This document shows positions 49,436-56,614 of a DNA stretch of 56,614 nucleotides, one piece after another. Each line of letters begins with the position of its first letter. The first letter of the stretch is position 1. The stretch is from Flavipsychrobacter sp964461535 (GTDB lineage Bacteria > Bacteroidota > Bacteroidia > Chitinophagales > Chitinophagaceae). The notes beneath the pieces are model-generated. The model was not told where the DNA came from. It was given only the letters and a program-made list of their open reading frames with translations, and did no database searches. The stretch lies in contig CAYWUY010000010.1 of the NCBI GenBank assembly GCA_964461535.1, positions 1 to 56,614 of the forward strand. Reading direction: 5' to 3'. The translations under genes were made by a program, and so were the position numbers.

Positions 49436-50296
49436 ATGGCTCCAAAAATCACTTTGGTTGAATGTCCTAGAGACGCCATGCAAGGATGGAAACATTTTAT
49501 TCCTACGGCCGACAAAGTAAAATATCTAAATACACTTTTAAAAGTAGGATTTGATGTATTAGACTTCGGCTCATTCGTTTCGGCAAAAGCAATACCACAA
49601 CTAGCAGATACTAAAGAGGTAATTCCTCAACTCGACTTATCGGGAACTAACACCAAATTATTAGCTATTATTGCTAATACTCGTGGAGCCGAAGAAGCAG
49701 TACAGTATGACGAGATTAAATACCTAGGCTTTCCTTTTTCTATTTCTGAAACTTTCCAAATGCGCAATACCAATAAAACTATTGCACAGTCGTTGGCACA
49801 AGTAGAAGAAATACAACAACTATGCGTAAAGCATAATAAAGAACTAGTTATATATATATCCATGGGATTCGGTAATCCTTACGGAGATGAATATAATGCA
49901 GCCATAGCCATAGACTGGGTAGGTAAAATTGCGGCTTTAGGTGTAAAAACCATAGCCATGGCAGATACTATAGGCGCATCAGAACCTAATAACATAGCAT
50001 ACATTTATAGCCACCTTATCCCCGAATTTAAAGATATTACTATTGGAGCCCACTTTCATAGTACTCCTACTACCTGGAAAGAAAAAATGGACAGCGCCTT
50101 TGATAATGGCTGCCTAAGATTTGATAGTGCACTAAAAGGTATAGGCGGCTGCCCTATGGCAAAAGATGAATTGATAGGCAATATGGCTACTGAAAATATT
50201 GTAGGCTGGTGTGCAGACAGAAATATACCACTTAGCCTAAACAGAGACGCCTTTAATGAAGCACTTATTATGGCATCAGAAATATTTATACACTAA
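49436..50296 (+). CDS. Hydroxymethylglutaryl-CoA lyase
   Basis: A 286-aa TIM-barrel enzyme of the HMGL-like family that splits HMG-CoA into acetyl-CoA and acetoacetate at the end of leucine breakdown. LVECPRDAMQGW at residue 5 carries the conserved Arg-Asp, TIGAHFHSTPTTWKEK near 203 the metal-binding HxH, and GIGGCPMAKDELIGNMATE near 237 the catalytic Cys loop. No other leucine-degradation genes are adjacent, so isopropylmalate-type or other aldolase functions are less likely but possible. panB follows 39 bases downstream. Confidence 0.88.
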   Translation: MAPKITLVECPRDAMQGWKHFIPTADKVKYLNTLLKVGFDVLDFGSFVSAKAIPQLADTKEVIPQLDLSGTNTKLLAIIANTRGAEEAVQYDEIKYLGFPFSISETFQMRNTNKTIAQSLAQVEEIQQLCVKHNKELVIYISMGFGNPYGDEYNAAIAIDWVGKIAALGVKTIAMADTIGASEPNNIAYIYSHLIPEFKDITIGAHFHSTPTTWKEKMDSAFDNGCLRFDSALKGIGGCPMAKDELIGNMATENIVGWCADRNIPLSLNRDAFNEALIMASEIFIH

Positions 50297-50335
50297 TACA
50301 TTCCATTCTCTACATTAACTAAAATATCCTTACTC

Positions 50336-51151
50336 ATGTCTATTCACGGCGAAATAAGAAGAGTTACTACCCATACACTACAATCTATGAAGGAAAATGG
50401 CGAGAAAATCAGTATGCTGACTGCTTACGATTTTTCTATGGCCAGAATATTTGATGAGGCCGGAATAGATGTATTATTGGTAGGAGACTCAGCCTCTAAT
50501 GTAATGGCAGGACATGAAACTACCCTACCCATTACACTAGACCAAATGATATACCACGCACAAAGTGTAGTAAGGGCGTGTAAGAGATGCTTAGTTATTG
50601 TAGATCTACCATTTGGCTCATATCAGGGAAATAGTAAAGAAGCTCTAAACTCTGCAATACGTATTATGAAAGAGTCAGGAGCACATGGTATAAAGCTAGA
50701 AGGTGGTGAAGAAGTACTAGATTCTATAAAAAGAATAGTAAGTGCAGGGGTACCGGTTATGGGGCATCTTGGCCTTACACCACAGTCTATATATAAATTT
50801 GGTACTTATACAGTTCGCGCTAAAGAAGAAGCCGAAGCAGAGCAACTCTTAAAAAATGCTGAGCTTATTCAAGATGCCGGTTGCTTTTCTATAGTACTGG
50901 AAAAAATACCTGCAACCTTAAGTAAACGTGTGTCTGATACTGTAAAAGTACCTCTCATAGGAATAGGTGCCGGTGCCGATGTAGATGGTCAAGTACTGGT
51001 AATGCATGATATGTTGGGTATCACCAAAAACTTCTCTCCTAGATTTTTAAGAAGATACCTAGATTTATATAGCGAGATAACAAATGCTACTAAACAGTAT
51101 ATAAAAGACGTAAAAGACAGAGATTTTCCCAATAATAAAGAGCAATATTAG
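50336..51151 (+). CDS. panB: 3-Methyl-2-oxobutanoate hydroxymethyltransferase
   Basis: A 271-aa enzyme that transfers a hydroxymethyl group from methylenetetrahydrofolate to 2-oxoisovalerate, the first committed step of pantothenate synthesis. Motifs are KISMLTAYDFSMARIFDEAGIDVLLVGDSASNVMAGHETTLPIT near residue 22 (metal ligands), GSYQGNSKEAL near 97, HGIKLEGGEE near 117 and VMGHLGLTPQSI near 139. A C-terminal helix ends in KQYIKDVKDRDFP. Other pan genes are absent. Complete and normal in length. Confidence 0.95.
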   Translation: MSIHGEIRRVTTHTLQSMKENGEKISMLTAYDFSMARIFDEAGIDVLLVGDSASNVMAGHETTLPITLDQMIYHAQSVVRACKRCLVIVDLPFGSYQGNSKEALNSAIRIMKESGAHGIKLEGGEEVLDSIKRIVSAGVPVMGHLGLTPQSIYKFGTYTVRAKEEAEAEQLLKNAELIQDAGCFSIVLEKIPATLSKRVSDTVKVPLIGIGAGADVDGQVLVMHDMLGITKNFSPRFLRRYLDLYSEITNATKQYIKDVKDRDFPNNKEQY

Positions 51152-51234
51152 TTTACTACTTTCCATTGGCTTAAGTTTATCTTAACTTATAGTATACCTA
51201 CTTTTTGTGGCTTATGGTGTATATTTAAAATACC

Positions 51235-52434
51235 ATGAGTACAACTACAATTATCATATCTATTTGTTGCCTATTACTTATAGCATACCTATTTGATATT
51301 ACTGCAGGAAAAACCAAAATACCGTCAGTAATACTTTTGCTAGCTATGGGGCTACTAGTACAAGAGAGTACTAGTTTTTTTGACATACACATGCCCAACC
51401 TTAACCCCATACTACCGGTTATGGGCACAGTAGGTCTTATACTTATTGTGCTGGAAGGTGCACTGGAACTAGAAATATCTAGTAATAAGAAAGCATTAAT
51501 AGGTAAAGCTAGCCTGATGGCATTACTCCCCATGCTACTATTTACATTTTTGGGTAGCTTAGCTTTACAATGGATGGGTGCGCCTGACTATAAACTTAAC
51601 TTTATTAGTCTAACCCCATTGGCTGTTATAAGCAGCGCCATTGCCATACCAACAGCCAAAAATCTTAGTAAGGCCGATAATGAATTTGTAGTATACGAAA
51701 GTAGTCTTTCAGATATATTTGGTGTAGTTCTCTTCAACTTCGTAGCACTTAATAGTGTAATAAACATAAGTACATTTGGTAAGTTTGGCATAGAGTTAGC
51801 AATAATGCTTATCATCTCTTTAGTAGCTACTTTAGGCTTAGCATTCTTACTAAAATACATTAAGCACCATGTAAAGTTTATACCCATTATTCTAATTACC
51901 ATTTTAATATATGCCCTATGTAAAATATATCACCTTCCGGGCTTAATATTTATTCTTTTACTAGGTCTATTTTTAGGCAATATTAAAAAGCTAAAACACA
52001 TTGCCATTTTCAATAAGCTAGAACCTGACGAGCTGCAAAATACTGTTCACAAATTTGGTGAGCTAGTAACTGAGATAGCCTTTTTAACCCGTGCTTCCTT
52101 TTTCTTATTATTTGGTTATCTAATAGATTTAAATGAACTGATAAATACTGAAACATTATTAGTGGCTTTGGGAATTAGTGTATCTGTTTACATTATAAGA
52201 GCACTAAGCCTTTGGGTGTTCAAGCTTAAAATAAGTCCACTATTATTCTTGGCTCCAAGAGGATTGATAACAATTCTATTATTTTTATCCATACTACCAG
52301 AACAACAAATACCACTAATAAGTAAAGGATTAGTAATACAAGTAATTATTATAAATGCACTGGCTATGATGCTAGGCATGATGTTTTCAAAAAAAGAAAT
52401 AAACCAAACTGATACTAATGTCGCAAACGCATAA
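51235..52434 (+). CDS. Cation:proton antiporter, CPA1/NhaP-like
   Basis: A 399-aa inner-membrane protein with about eleven helices, of the monovalent cation:proton antiporter superfamily. Features: LLLAMGLLVQESTSFFDIHMP with the first conserved helix pair, GTVGLILIVLEGALELE near 62, and SSAIAIPTAKNLSK with DNEFVVYESSLSDIFGVVLFNF near 150, where the Ser/Asp motif stands for the usual ND/DD ion site. AFLTRASFFLLFGYLIDL and LFLAPRGLITILLFLSILP follow. It lacks the large C-terminal cytoplasmic regulatory domain of longer relatives. Ion preference cannot be told. The OsmC gene overlaps its end by 17 bases. Confidence 0.88.
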   Translation: MSTTTIIISICCLLLIAYLFDITAGKTKIPSVILLLAMGLLVQESTSFFDIHMPNLNPILPVMGTVGLILIVLEGALELEISSNKKALIGKASLMALLPMLLFTFLGSLALQWMGAPDYKLNFISLTPLAVISSAIAIPTAKNLSKADNEFVVYESSLSDIFGVVLFNFVALNSVINISTFGKFGIELAIMLIISLVATLGLAFLLKYIKHHVKFIPIILITILIYALCKIYHLPGLIFILLLGLFLGNIKKLKHIAIFNKLEPDELQNTVHKFGELVTEIAFLTRASFFLLFGYLIDLNELINTETLLVALGISVSVYIIRALSLWVFKLKISPLLFLAPRGLITILLFLSILPEQQIPLISKGLVIQVIIINALAMMLGMMFSKKEINQTDTNVANA

Positions 52435-52882
52435 TTATTCTACTAAAGTTACCTGGACAGGAAATCTTGGATCTGGTACTGCCACATACAGTTCGTATAG
52501 CAGAGATCATTTAATTCAAATACCGCATAAGCCAGACTTGCTTGGCTCGGCCGATGCACCTTTTAGAGGAGATATTACAAAATATAACCCTGAAGATATG
52601 CTACTAACCTCCCTAGCTACCTGCCATATGTTGTGGTACTTTCACCTTTGCGCAGATAATGGCATTGTGGTAGTAGACTACGTAGATAATGCTAGTGCTG
52701 TAATGAATACCCATCCCGGAAAATTTGAGGAAGCTAGGCTTAATCCAGTGGTTACTATAACTGATGGAAGCAAAAGTGAACTAGCTAAAGAATTGCATGA
52801 CCTTGCTCATAAAAGGTGCTTCATTGCCAATTCGGTTAACTTTCCTGTACTACACTTCCCTACTATTATTGTAGCAGGCTAA
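52418..52882 (+). CDS. OsmC-family peroxiredoxin-like protein
   Basis: A 154-aa cytoplasmic protein of the OsmC/Ohr superfamily. The two redox cysteines are in SLATCHMLWYFHLCADNG near residue 70 and HKRCFIANSVNF near 130. TYSSYSRDHLIQIPHKPDLLGSAD and NPEDMLLTSLATCHM are the standard OsmC blocks. These proteins reduce organic hydroperoxides. It overlaps the antiporter end by 17 bases, so expression is coupled. Confidence 0.9.
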   Translation: MSQTHNYSTKVTWTGNLGSGTATYSSYSRDHLIQIPHKPDLLGSADAPFRGDITKYNPEDMLLTSLATCHMLWYFHLCADNGIVVVDYVDNASAVMNTHPGKFEEARLNPVVTITDGSKSELAKELHDLAHKRCFIANSVNFPVLHFPTIIVAG

Positions 52883-52953
52883 ATATGATTAAATAATTAG
52901 AGCTTTAAGGAATTAAAAATACTACTACATTTACCCAAAACGCAAAAATACAA

Positions 52954-53412
52954 ATGGTTATAAAAAATGTATTTACACCAAGTGTAGTAACTGAAATTAC
53001 GGATCGCATAAATAAACTACAACCCGACAGCATGCCTGAATGGGGTAAAATGAATGCCGGACAAATGCTGGCTCACCTATGTATAACCTATGAAATGGTG
53101 TATGAAGATAAACACCCAAAGCCAGGCGCATTGGGTAAATTCTTTTTAAAGCTATTTGTAAAACCCATGGTTGTGGGCAATAAGCCATACAAGAAAAATG
53201 GGCCAACTGCACCGGCTTTCGTAATACAGGGCGATAAAAACTTCAACCATGAAAAAGAAAGACTAATAGCTTATATAAATAAAACCCAACAACTTGGGGC
53301 TGCTCACTTCGAGGGTAAAGAATCGCATTCTTTTGGTAAGCTTACTAAAACAGAGTGGAATACTATGTTTTATAAGCACCTAGATCATCACTTAACACAG
53401 TTTGGGGTATAG
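52954..53412 (+). CDS. DUF1569 (DinB-like) protein
   Basis: A 152-aa helical protein. WGKMNAGQMLAHLCITYEMVYEDKHPKPGALGKFFLK carries the first His of the DinB/YfiT-type four-helix bundle, ending in FGKLTKTEWNTMFYKHLDHHLTQFGV with the conserved HLDHHLxQF. The three His of this fold bind a metal and the family includes thiol transferases, but DUF1569 has no known reaction. Convergent with the AraC gene, 9 bases away. Confidence 0.9.
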   Translation: MVIKNVFTPSVVTEITDRINKLQPDSMPEWGKMNAGQMLAHLCITYEMVYEDKHPKPGALGKFFLKLFVKPMVVGNKPYKKNGPTAPAFVIQGDKNFNHEKERLIAYINKTQQLGAAHFEGKESHSFGKLTKTEWNTMFYKHLDHHLTQFGV

Positions 53413-53421
53413 TTTTAGTAG

Positions 53422-54237
53422 TTAAGTAGTACCCAAAACACCCTTAAACTTGACATATTCTGTAGGGCGAACACCTAATAATTTATAAAAAGTAGTGCTA
53501 AAGGTAGGCACACTTAAATAGCCTACCTCCATAGCTACTTCGCTTATTGTCAGCCCATCTTCTAATAGCAGTTTCAATGCCTGCATCATTTTTTGTAGTG
53601 TATGGTATTGGCTATAAGTCATACCCAACTCGCTGAAGAATAATCTAGATAAACTACGCTCACTAAAGCCAAATTTAGCAGCTATATCTGCAAATGTTAA
53701 TGGCTCTGATAGATGCTTTTGCATGTAGTCAATCACTTCTTTCAATCGTTTATCATTTACAAAGGGTAGAGATAATGGTAAAGGACTACCTGCCTGACTA
53801 GGCAAAATAGCCTTTAGAGCCAAAGCAAATCTGTATGAAGTAACATCGGTAGAGAAAATATCACCCGCCCACTGCTTACAGTATCTTATCATTTGCAGTA
53901 ACAAATCTGAAACCGGGTAGATAGCAGTACGATTATAAAAATCTAGTTCACCTGCTTCTTGCGGAAAATACAGATTTCGCATAATAACTTTTTCGTTATC
54001 AGGATATAGCGCATGACGACAACCAGAAGCTATCCACATATAGTGGCGTGCTGGCAACAAATAGGTTTTCTCATCTGTTACCACATGCACAACCCCACCC
54101 TCAGTATATAAAAACTGTCCTTTTTCATGTATATGAGGTTCTATATTATATTCACCCATTACATCGTGCCAGCAATAAATGCTATCCTTATGTATATCTA
54201 CATCAGTAATAAAGTATTTAGTGTTTTTAGTTAACAT
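53422..54237 (-). CDS. AraC-family transcriptional regulator
   Basis: A 271-aa regulator. The N-terminal cupin-type sensor (PHIHEKGQFLYTEGGVVHVVTDEKTYLLPARHYMWIASGCRH) is followed by the double helix-turn-helix domain: LTFADIAAKFGFSERSLSRLFFSELGMTYSQY and LTISEVAMEVGYLSVPTFSTTFYKLLGVRPTEY. The second motif, the AraC signature, is intact. The ligand is unknown. It is divergent from the MerC gene; an operator-type palindrome lies in the 178 bases between. Confidence 0.92.
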   Translation of the reverse strand: MLTKNTKYFITDVDIHKDSIYCWHDVMGEYNIEPHIHEKGQFLYTEGGVVHVVTDEKTYLLPARHYMWIASGCRHALYPDNEKVIMRNLYFPQEAGELDFYNRTAIYPVSDLLLQMIRYCKQWAGDIFSTDVTSYRFALALKAILPSQAGSPLPLSLPFVNDKRLKEVIDYMQKHLSEPLTFADIAAKFGFSERSLSRLFFSELGMTYSQYHTLQKMMQALKLLLEDGLTISEVAMEVGYLSVPTFSTTFYKLLGVRPTEYVKFKGVLGTT

Positions 54238-54331
54238 GTAGATGAATACAGCTTGTTCAGTGTTATATAAAGTTAGGCACTACACCGCTGCAATACCGCT
54301 ATTAGTTGCTAAAAAAGTATAGCCAAAAAAT

Positions 54332-54354
54332 AAAACGCAACAATGTTGCATTTT
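54332..54354. promoter_or_regulatory. Candidate Fur/Zur-type operator
   Basis: A 23-bp palindrome: GCAACA, central A, TGTTGC, flanked by AAAAC on the left and ATTTT on the right, 11-1-11 with a single mismatch. It overlaps the -33 element of the promoter at 54345-54375. Confidence 0.7.
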
Positions 54355-54375
54355 AGATAAAAAATCTTATTTTTG
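54345..54375 (+). promoter_or_regulatory. Promoter of the MerC-domain gene
   Basis: GTTG (54345-54348), 19 bases, TATTTTTG (54368-54375), an exact -7 element with correct spacing. Its -33 lies within the palindrome. Confidence 0.7.
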
Positions 54376-54415
54376 TTCTCCATTAGTAAAATACATACCA
54401 ATAATAAATATAAAA

Positions 54416-54790
54416 TTGGAGCAAAATACAGCCATAAAAACACGTAAATCTTGGGGCGACTACTTAGGTATAGTAGGTGCTTCAGCTTGCCTGGTGCACT
54501 GTATGGCTACACCACTTTTATTGTCACTTACCTCATCGTTAGTTAACGATGTTATGTTCCAAATACTATTTATTGGTTTAGCTTTATTAGCTATAGTTAA
54601 GAGTACTAAACATACTCACCTCCTGGCTATTAAAGCATTATTGTGGGTATCATTTGCAGTGTTTTCTGTATCTATTATTTTCGAGGAGCAGTTTCATTGG
54701 ATGCATTATGTAGGTTATGCCGGCTCAACTGCTATGATTATAGGCCACCTACTAAACATTAGGCTTTGCAATCTAAAACATCAGCATTAA
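54416..54790 (+). CDS. MerC-domain membrane protein
   Basis: A 124-aa inner-membrane protein with four helices. The first holds GASACLVHCMATPLLLSL, the Cys-x-x-His-Cys metal site of the MerC family. A C-terminal His pair (RLCNLKHQH) could also bind. MerC takes up Hg(II) in mer operons, but Bacteroidota homologues without mer genes are linked to zinc or other metal homeostasis. No merA, merP or merR lies here, and an operator-like palindrome sits on the promoter, so a zinc- or iron-type repressor is likely. TTG 54416 is the start; no ATG exists upstream of the first helix. Confidence 0.85.
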   Translation: MEQNTAIKTRKSWGDYLGIVGASACLVHCMATPLLLSLTSSLVNDVMFQILFIGLALLAIVKSTKHTHLLAIKALLWVSFAVFSVSIIFEEQFHWMHYVGYAGSTAMIIGHLLNIRLCNLKHQH

Positions 54791-54829
54791 ACCTAATTTC
54801 TTCAAAGAATTATACATCATTATATCTGT

Positions 54830-54857
54830 TATGCCACTTTCTTTTGAAGGTGGCATA
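54830..54857 (+). terminator. Terminator after the MerC gene
   Basis: TATGCCAC (54830-54837), 12-base loop, GTGGCATA (54850-54857), then TATTATTTTT. Confidence 0.7.
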
Positions 54858-54860
54858 TAT

Positions 54861-54868
54861 TATTTTTG
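54861..54868 (+). promoter_or_regulatory. -7 element before the 54909 gene
   Basis: TATTTTTG, an exact -7 match. TTTC lies 19 bases upstream. It overlaps the tail of the MerC terminator. Confidence 0.45.
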
Positions 54869-54908
54869 CAAGCAATTAAAGTAATTATTGCACATTAAAC
54901 TAAATACT

Positions 54909-55910
54909 ATGAAACTAACTCTTCAGCGCATTATACTATTGTCGCTAGTAATTGTACTAACTACAGCTCACAATTATTCATTCGCACAAAATGACTCTAT
55001 AATTAGTATCAATCCTCATTGGGAAAAAGGTTTTACAAAAAAATATTATGTTGAGCAAACAATAAGTTATACAGATAGTAACAAACTATTATATACAGCC
55101 TACCGCTCGTATAACGTAACTTTTTCCGTACTAGATAAAACCGACAGCACCTATACAATAAAATGGGAGCGTGAAAAAGAAGTTGAACTTCCTAAAGAAA
55201 AAATAACTGATAATGAATTTCAAACAAACATTGACGAAATAAGAGAAGAGAAAATAATATATATCACTTCTGAAACCGGAAAATTTAAGAAAATTAAAAA
55301 CTGGGAAGAAATTAGAGACCGTATAGGAAAATACTGCGATGATTATTTAGCAAGCCTACCTCACAGTAATTTCAATTTAAATAATAGATTTCCAATACTT
55401 ATAAAAGAAGAATACAAAACCATAAGAAATATAGATAGCGCTTGTAGTAAAACTATTAGAAGATTTCACTATTTAATGGGCTATAACTATAATATATATG
55501 ATACTGCTAGAATACTAAAGCGTACGGACTTAGCAAATTTCGAGAAGATAGACCTACTATTAAATGAAATGATATTCTTTACTAAAATTAGTAGAGCTAG
55601 AAAATCTTGTAGTATTGATGTAATTTATGGTTATGAAAGTGATTATTTTAAAGAAAAATACAAGGGTACTTTATTTGCATTAATAGAAAAGAAAAGCAAC
55701 TTAAACTTAAAACTGCAAGCGAAAGAAAAAAATAGAATAGCTGATATAATATCAAAGATTGAAAATTCGTATAATAAAACTACTCATTACAACCTGAACT
55801 ACGAATCTTGTACCATTTCTAGTATAGATTTTACTGAAACACAAATAGAGAAAGACCCTAATAATGATAACAGATACTTTTATTCTCAGAAAATTGAAGA
55901 AATAAAGTAA
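54909..55910 (+). CDS. Hypothetical secreted protein
   Basis: A 333-aa protein. I start it at ATG 54909, giving signal peptide MKLTLQRIILLSLVIVLTTAHNYSFAQ; an in-frame ATG at 54888 would add seven residues. The mature part is a charged mixed fold: EKGFTKKYYVEQTISYTDSNKLLYTAYRSYNVTFSVLDKTDSTYTIKWE at the start, then ITSETGKFKKIKNWEEI and a helix-rich end. Tyr, Lys and Asn are frequent and no catalytic motif is seen. It may be a DUF6263-like periplasmic sensor-type domain (the ...NVTFSVLDKTDSTYTIKW... strand pair looks similar), but I am not sure. It is alone between the MerC gene and the acetyltransferase. Confidence 0.7.
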   Translation: MKLTLQRIILLSLVIVLTTAHNYSFAQNDSIISINPHWEKGFTKKYYVEQTISYTDSNKLLYTAYRSYNVTFSVLDKTDSTYTIKWEREKEVELPKEKITDNEFQTNIDEIREEKIIYITSETGKFKKIKNWEEIRDRIGKYCDDYLASLPHSNFNLNNRFPILIKEEYKTIRNIDSACSKTIRRFHYLMGYNYNIYDTARILKRTDLANFEKIDLLLNEMIFFTKISRARKSCSIDVIYGYESDYFKEKYKGTLFALIEKKSNLNLKLQAKEKNRIADIISKIENSYNKTTHYNLNYESCTISSIDFTETQIEKDPNNDNRYFYSQKIEEIK

Positions 55911-55916
55911 TACAAT

Positions 55917-56471
55917 TTATATGATAAAAGGCTGCTTCTCCCACTCCTCTCTGGTAATTTCTAGCCAGCTGCAAGGTAAGTCATGAAAAGTACTGATATA
56001 ATCATTCTTATACTTTAGCCCACATTTTTCAAGTACTTTTCTAGAAGCCATATTCTCTATGTGGTGAGATGCGGTAACTATATCTAAGTGCAATACGTCA
56101 AAAGCATACTGTAATGCAGCCTTGGTGGCTTCAGTGGCATAGCCCCTACCCCAGTATTCCGGCATTAGGCGATAACCTACATCATAAAAATTATTATGGT
56201 TATTATCAGGGCTAGTTACCCATTTAAGGCCACACCACCCTATAAAATTACCACTTCCCTTTTCTAATGCAGCCCATCTACCTATGCCATTATCTTCATA
56301 CTGCTGCCTAACCATAGCTATTACAGCCTCAGCTTGAGCTAATTGAGTAATTGGCATATTTCCTAGGTATTTGTGTACTAGCGCATTACTATCAAGCTGA
56401 AACAAACCTTCTGCATCTGTACTTAATAAATCACGTAATATCAAACGATCAGTTTCAATATAAAATTTCAT
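55917..56471 (-). CDS. GNAT-family N-acetyltransferase (RimJ/RimL type)
   Basis: A 184-aa acetyl-CoA-dependent acetyltransferase. IETDRLILRDLLSTDAEGLFQLDSNALVHKYLG is the RimJ/RimL-like start, WAALEKGSGNFIGWCGLKWV the central strands, and YDVGYRLMPEYWGRGYATEATKAALQYAF near residue 98 the acetyl-CoA loop (R/Q-x-x-G-x-G/A). ASHHIENMASRKVLEKCGLKY closes the fold. Targets range from protein N-termini to small amines; this one cannot be told. Confidence 0.9.
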   Translation of the reverse strand: MKFYIETDRLILRDLLSTDAEGLFQLDSNALVHKYLGNMPITQLAQAEAVIAMVRQQYEDNGIGRWAALEKGSGNFIGWCGLKWVTSPDNNHNNFYDVGYRLMPEYWGRGYATEATKAALQYAFDVLHLDIVTASHHIENMASRKVLEKCGLKYKNDYISTFHDLPCSWLEITREEWEKQPFII

Positions 56472-56558
56472 GGGTAGTCAATATAATTCTAGAAAGATAC
56501 AGAAAATAACGGACACGCACCACACATCATATAATATTCAATACATAAAAATGAGCAT

Positions 56559-56591
56559 AAAAAAAAGTCCTGATGATTAGTCAGGACTTTT
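56559..56591 (-). terminator. Terminator after the 5S rRNA
   Basis: Read on the minus strand: AAAAGTCCTGA pairs with TCAGGACTTTT across a 7-base loop (arms 56581-56591 and 56563-56573), followed by a run of eight T. Confidence 0.8.
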
Positions 56592-56599
56592 AAAAGAAT

Positions 56600-56614
56600 A
56601 TGGCAGCTACCTAC
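56600..56614 (-). rRNA. rrf: 5S rRNA, 3' end (cut by window edge)
   Basis: On the minus strand the last bases of the window read GTAGGTAGCTGCC, which matches the conserved 3' end of bacterial 5S rRNA (normally preceded by GGGAGA). A terminator follows at 56559-56591, as expected after an rRNA operon. Only 15 bases are visible, so this is a good but not secure call. Confidence 0.7.

Noticed and set aside
54416..54790. Mercury resistance operon
   Set aside because: Only a MerC-domain gene is present, with no merA, merT, merP or merR; the palindrome suggests a different metal regulator.
1..56614. CRISPR arrays, prophage genes or integrated elements
   Set aside because: No regularly spaced repeats, capsid or terminase-like genes, or att-type flanks were seen; the single Xer-type gene sits in its usual rpsU-hpf context.

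Overview
The window is a compact, AT-rich stretch of a Bacteroidota chromosome, most likely from the Chitinophagales/Sphingobacteriia side. The evidence is Por/type IX secretion C-terminal domains, families largely confined to this phylum (DUF3098, DUF1599, BT_3928-type DoxX, YHS and MbnP lipoproteins), ribosome binding sites that are nearly always absent, and repeated copies of the Bacteroidota promoter -33 TTTG / 19-20 bp / -7 TAnnTTTG. I see no prophage, transposon, CRISPR array or tRNA. No gene-free stretch exceeds about 250 bases. Several genes start with GTG or TTG. The left edge cuts fusA and the right edge appears to touch the 3' end of a 5S rRNA on the minus strand.

Layout. 1-5390: translation and ribosome genes (fusA end, rpsU, Xer recombinase, hibernation factor), plus riboflavin synthase and a PQQ-type beta-propeller lipoprotein. 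5385-8382: recF, pdhA and a membrane TPR protein. 8410-12894: four tandem paralogous secreted proteins with T9SS sorting domains, two of them sitting on a visibly duplicated intergenic unit. 13003-18621: lptB, a GH3-family adenylating enzyme, and a phosphate module of outer-membrane porin, DUF47/PhoU-like protein and Pit permease. 18658-25237: trmH, a 1313-aa A-PCP protein with three membrane plus left-handed-helix repeats (Pls/PosA-like), and ExbB/ExbD. 25314-31442: rimO-der, then a partial molybdenum-cofactor operon moeA-moaC-mobA-moeB/rhodanese. 31501-37829: ftsX-DUF3098, a metal-site-degenerate ureohydrolase homologue, hflX, a DnaJ-domain protein, a Nif3-like protein and a zinc-ribbon coiled-coil protein. 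37992-41800: glucosaminidase and a polysaccharide O-acylation pair (SGNH-DUF1566 fusion plus MBOAT). 41884-45431: a candidate copper-handling cassette of small Cys/His-rich envelope proteins including CDMCGC-barrel, YHS and MbnP members. 45433-49292: folP-NUDIX-YhcH opposite DUF1599 and BT_3928. 49436-56471: HMG-CoA lyase, panB, cation/proton antiporter, OsmC, DUF1569, AraC regulator, a MerC-domain gene with a palindromic operator over its promoter, an unknown secreted protein and a GNAT acetyltransferase.

The most promising loci for something not well described are the copper-type cassette (41884-44945), the MerC operator/promoter (54332-54375), the Pls-like synthetase (19447-23388), the rpsU Shine-Dalgarno exception (2509-2518) and the SGNH-DUF1566/MBOAT pair with a hairpin over its 5' coding end (38513-41800).
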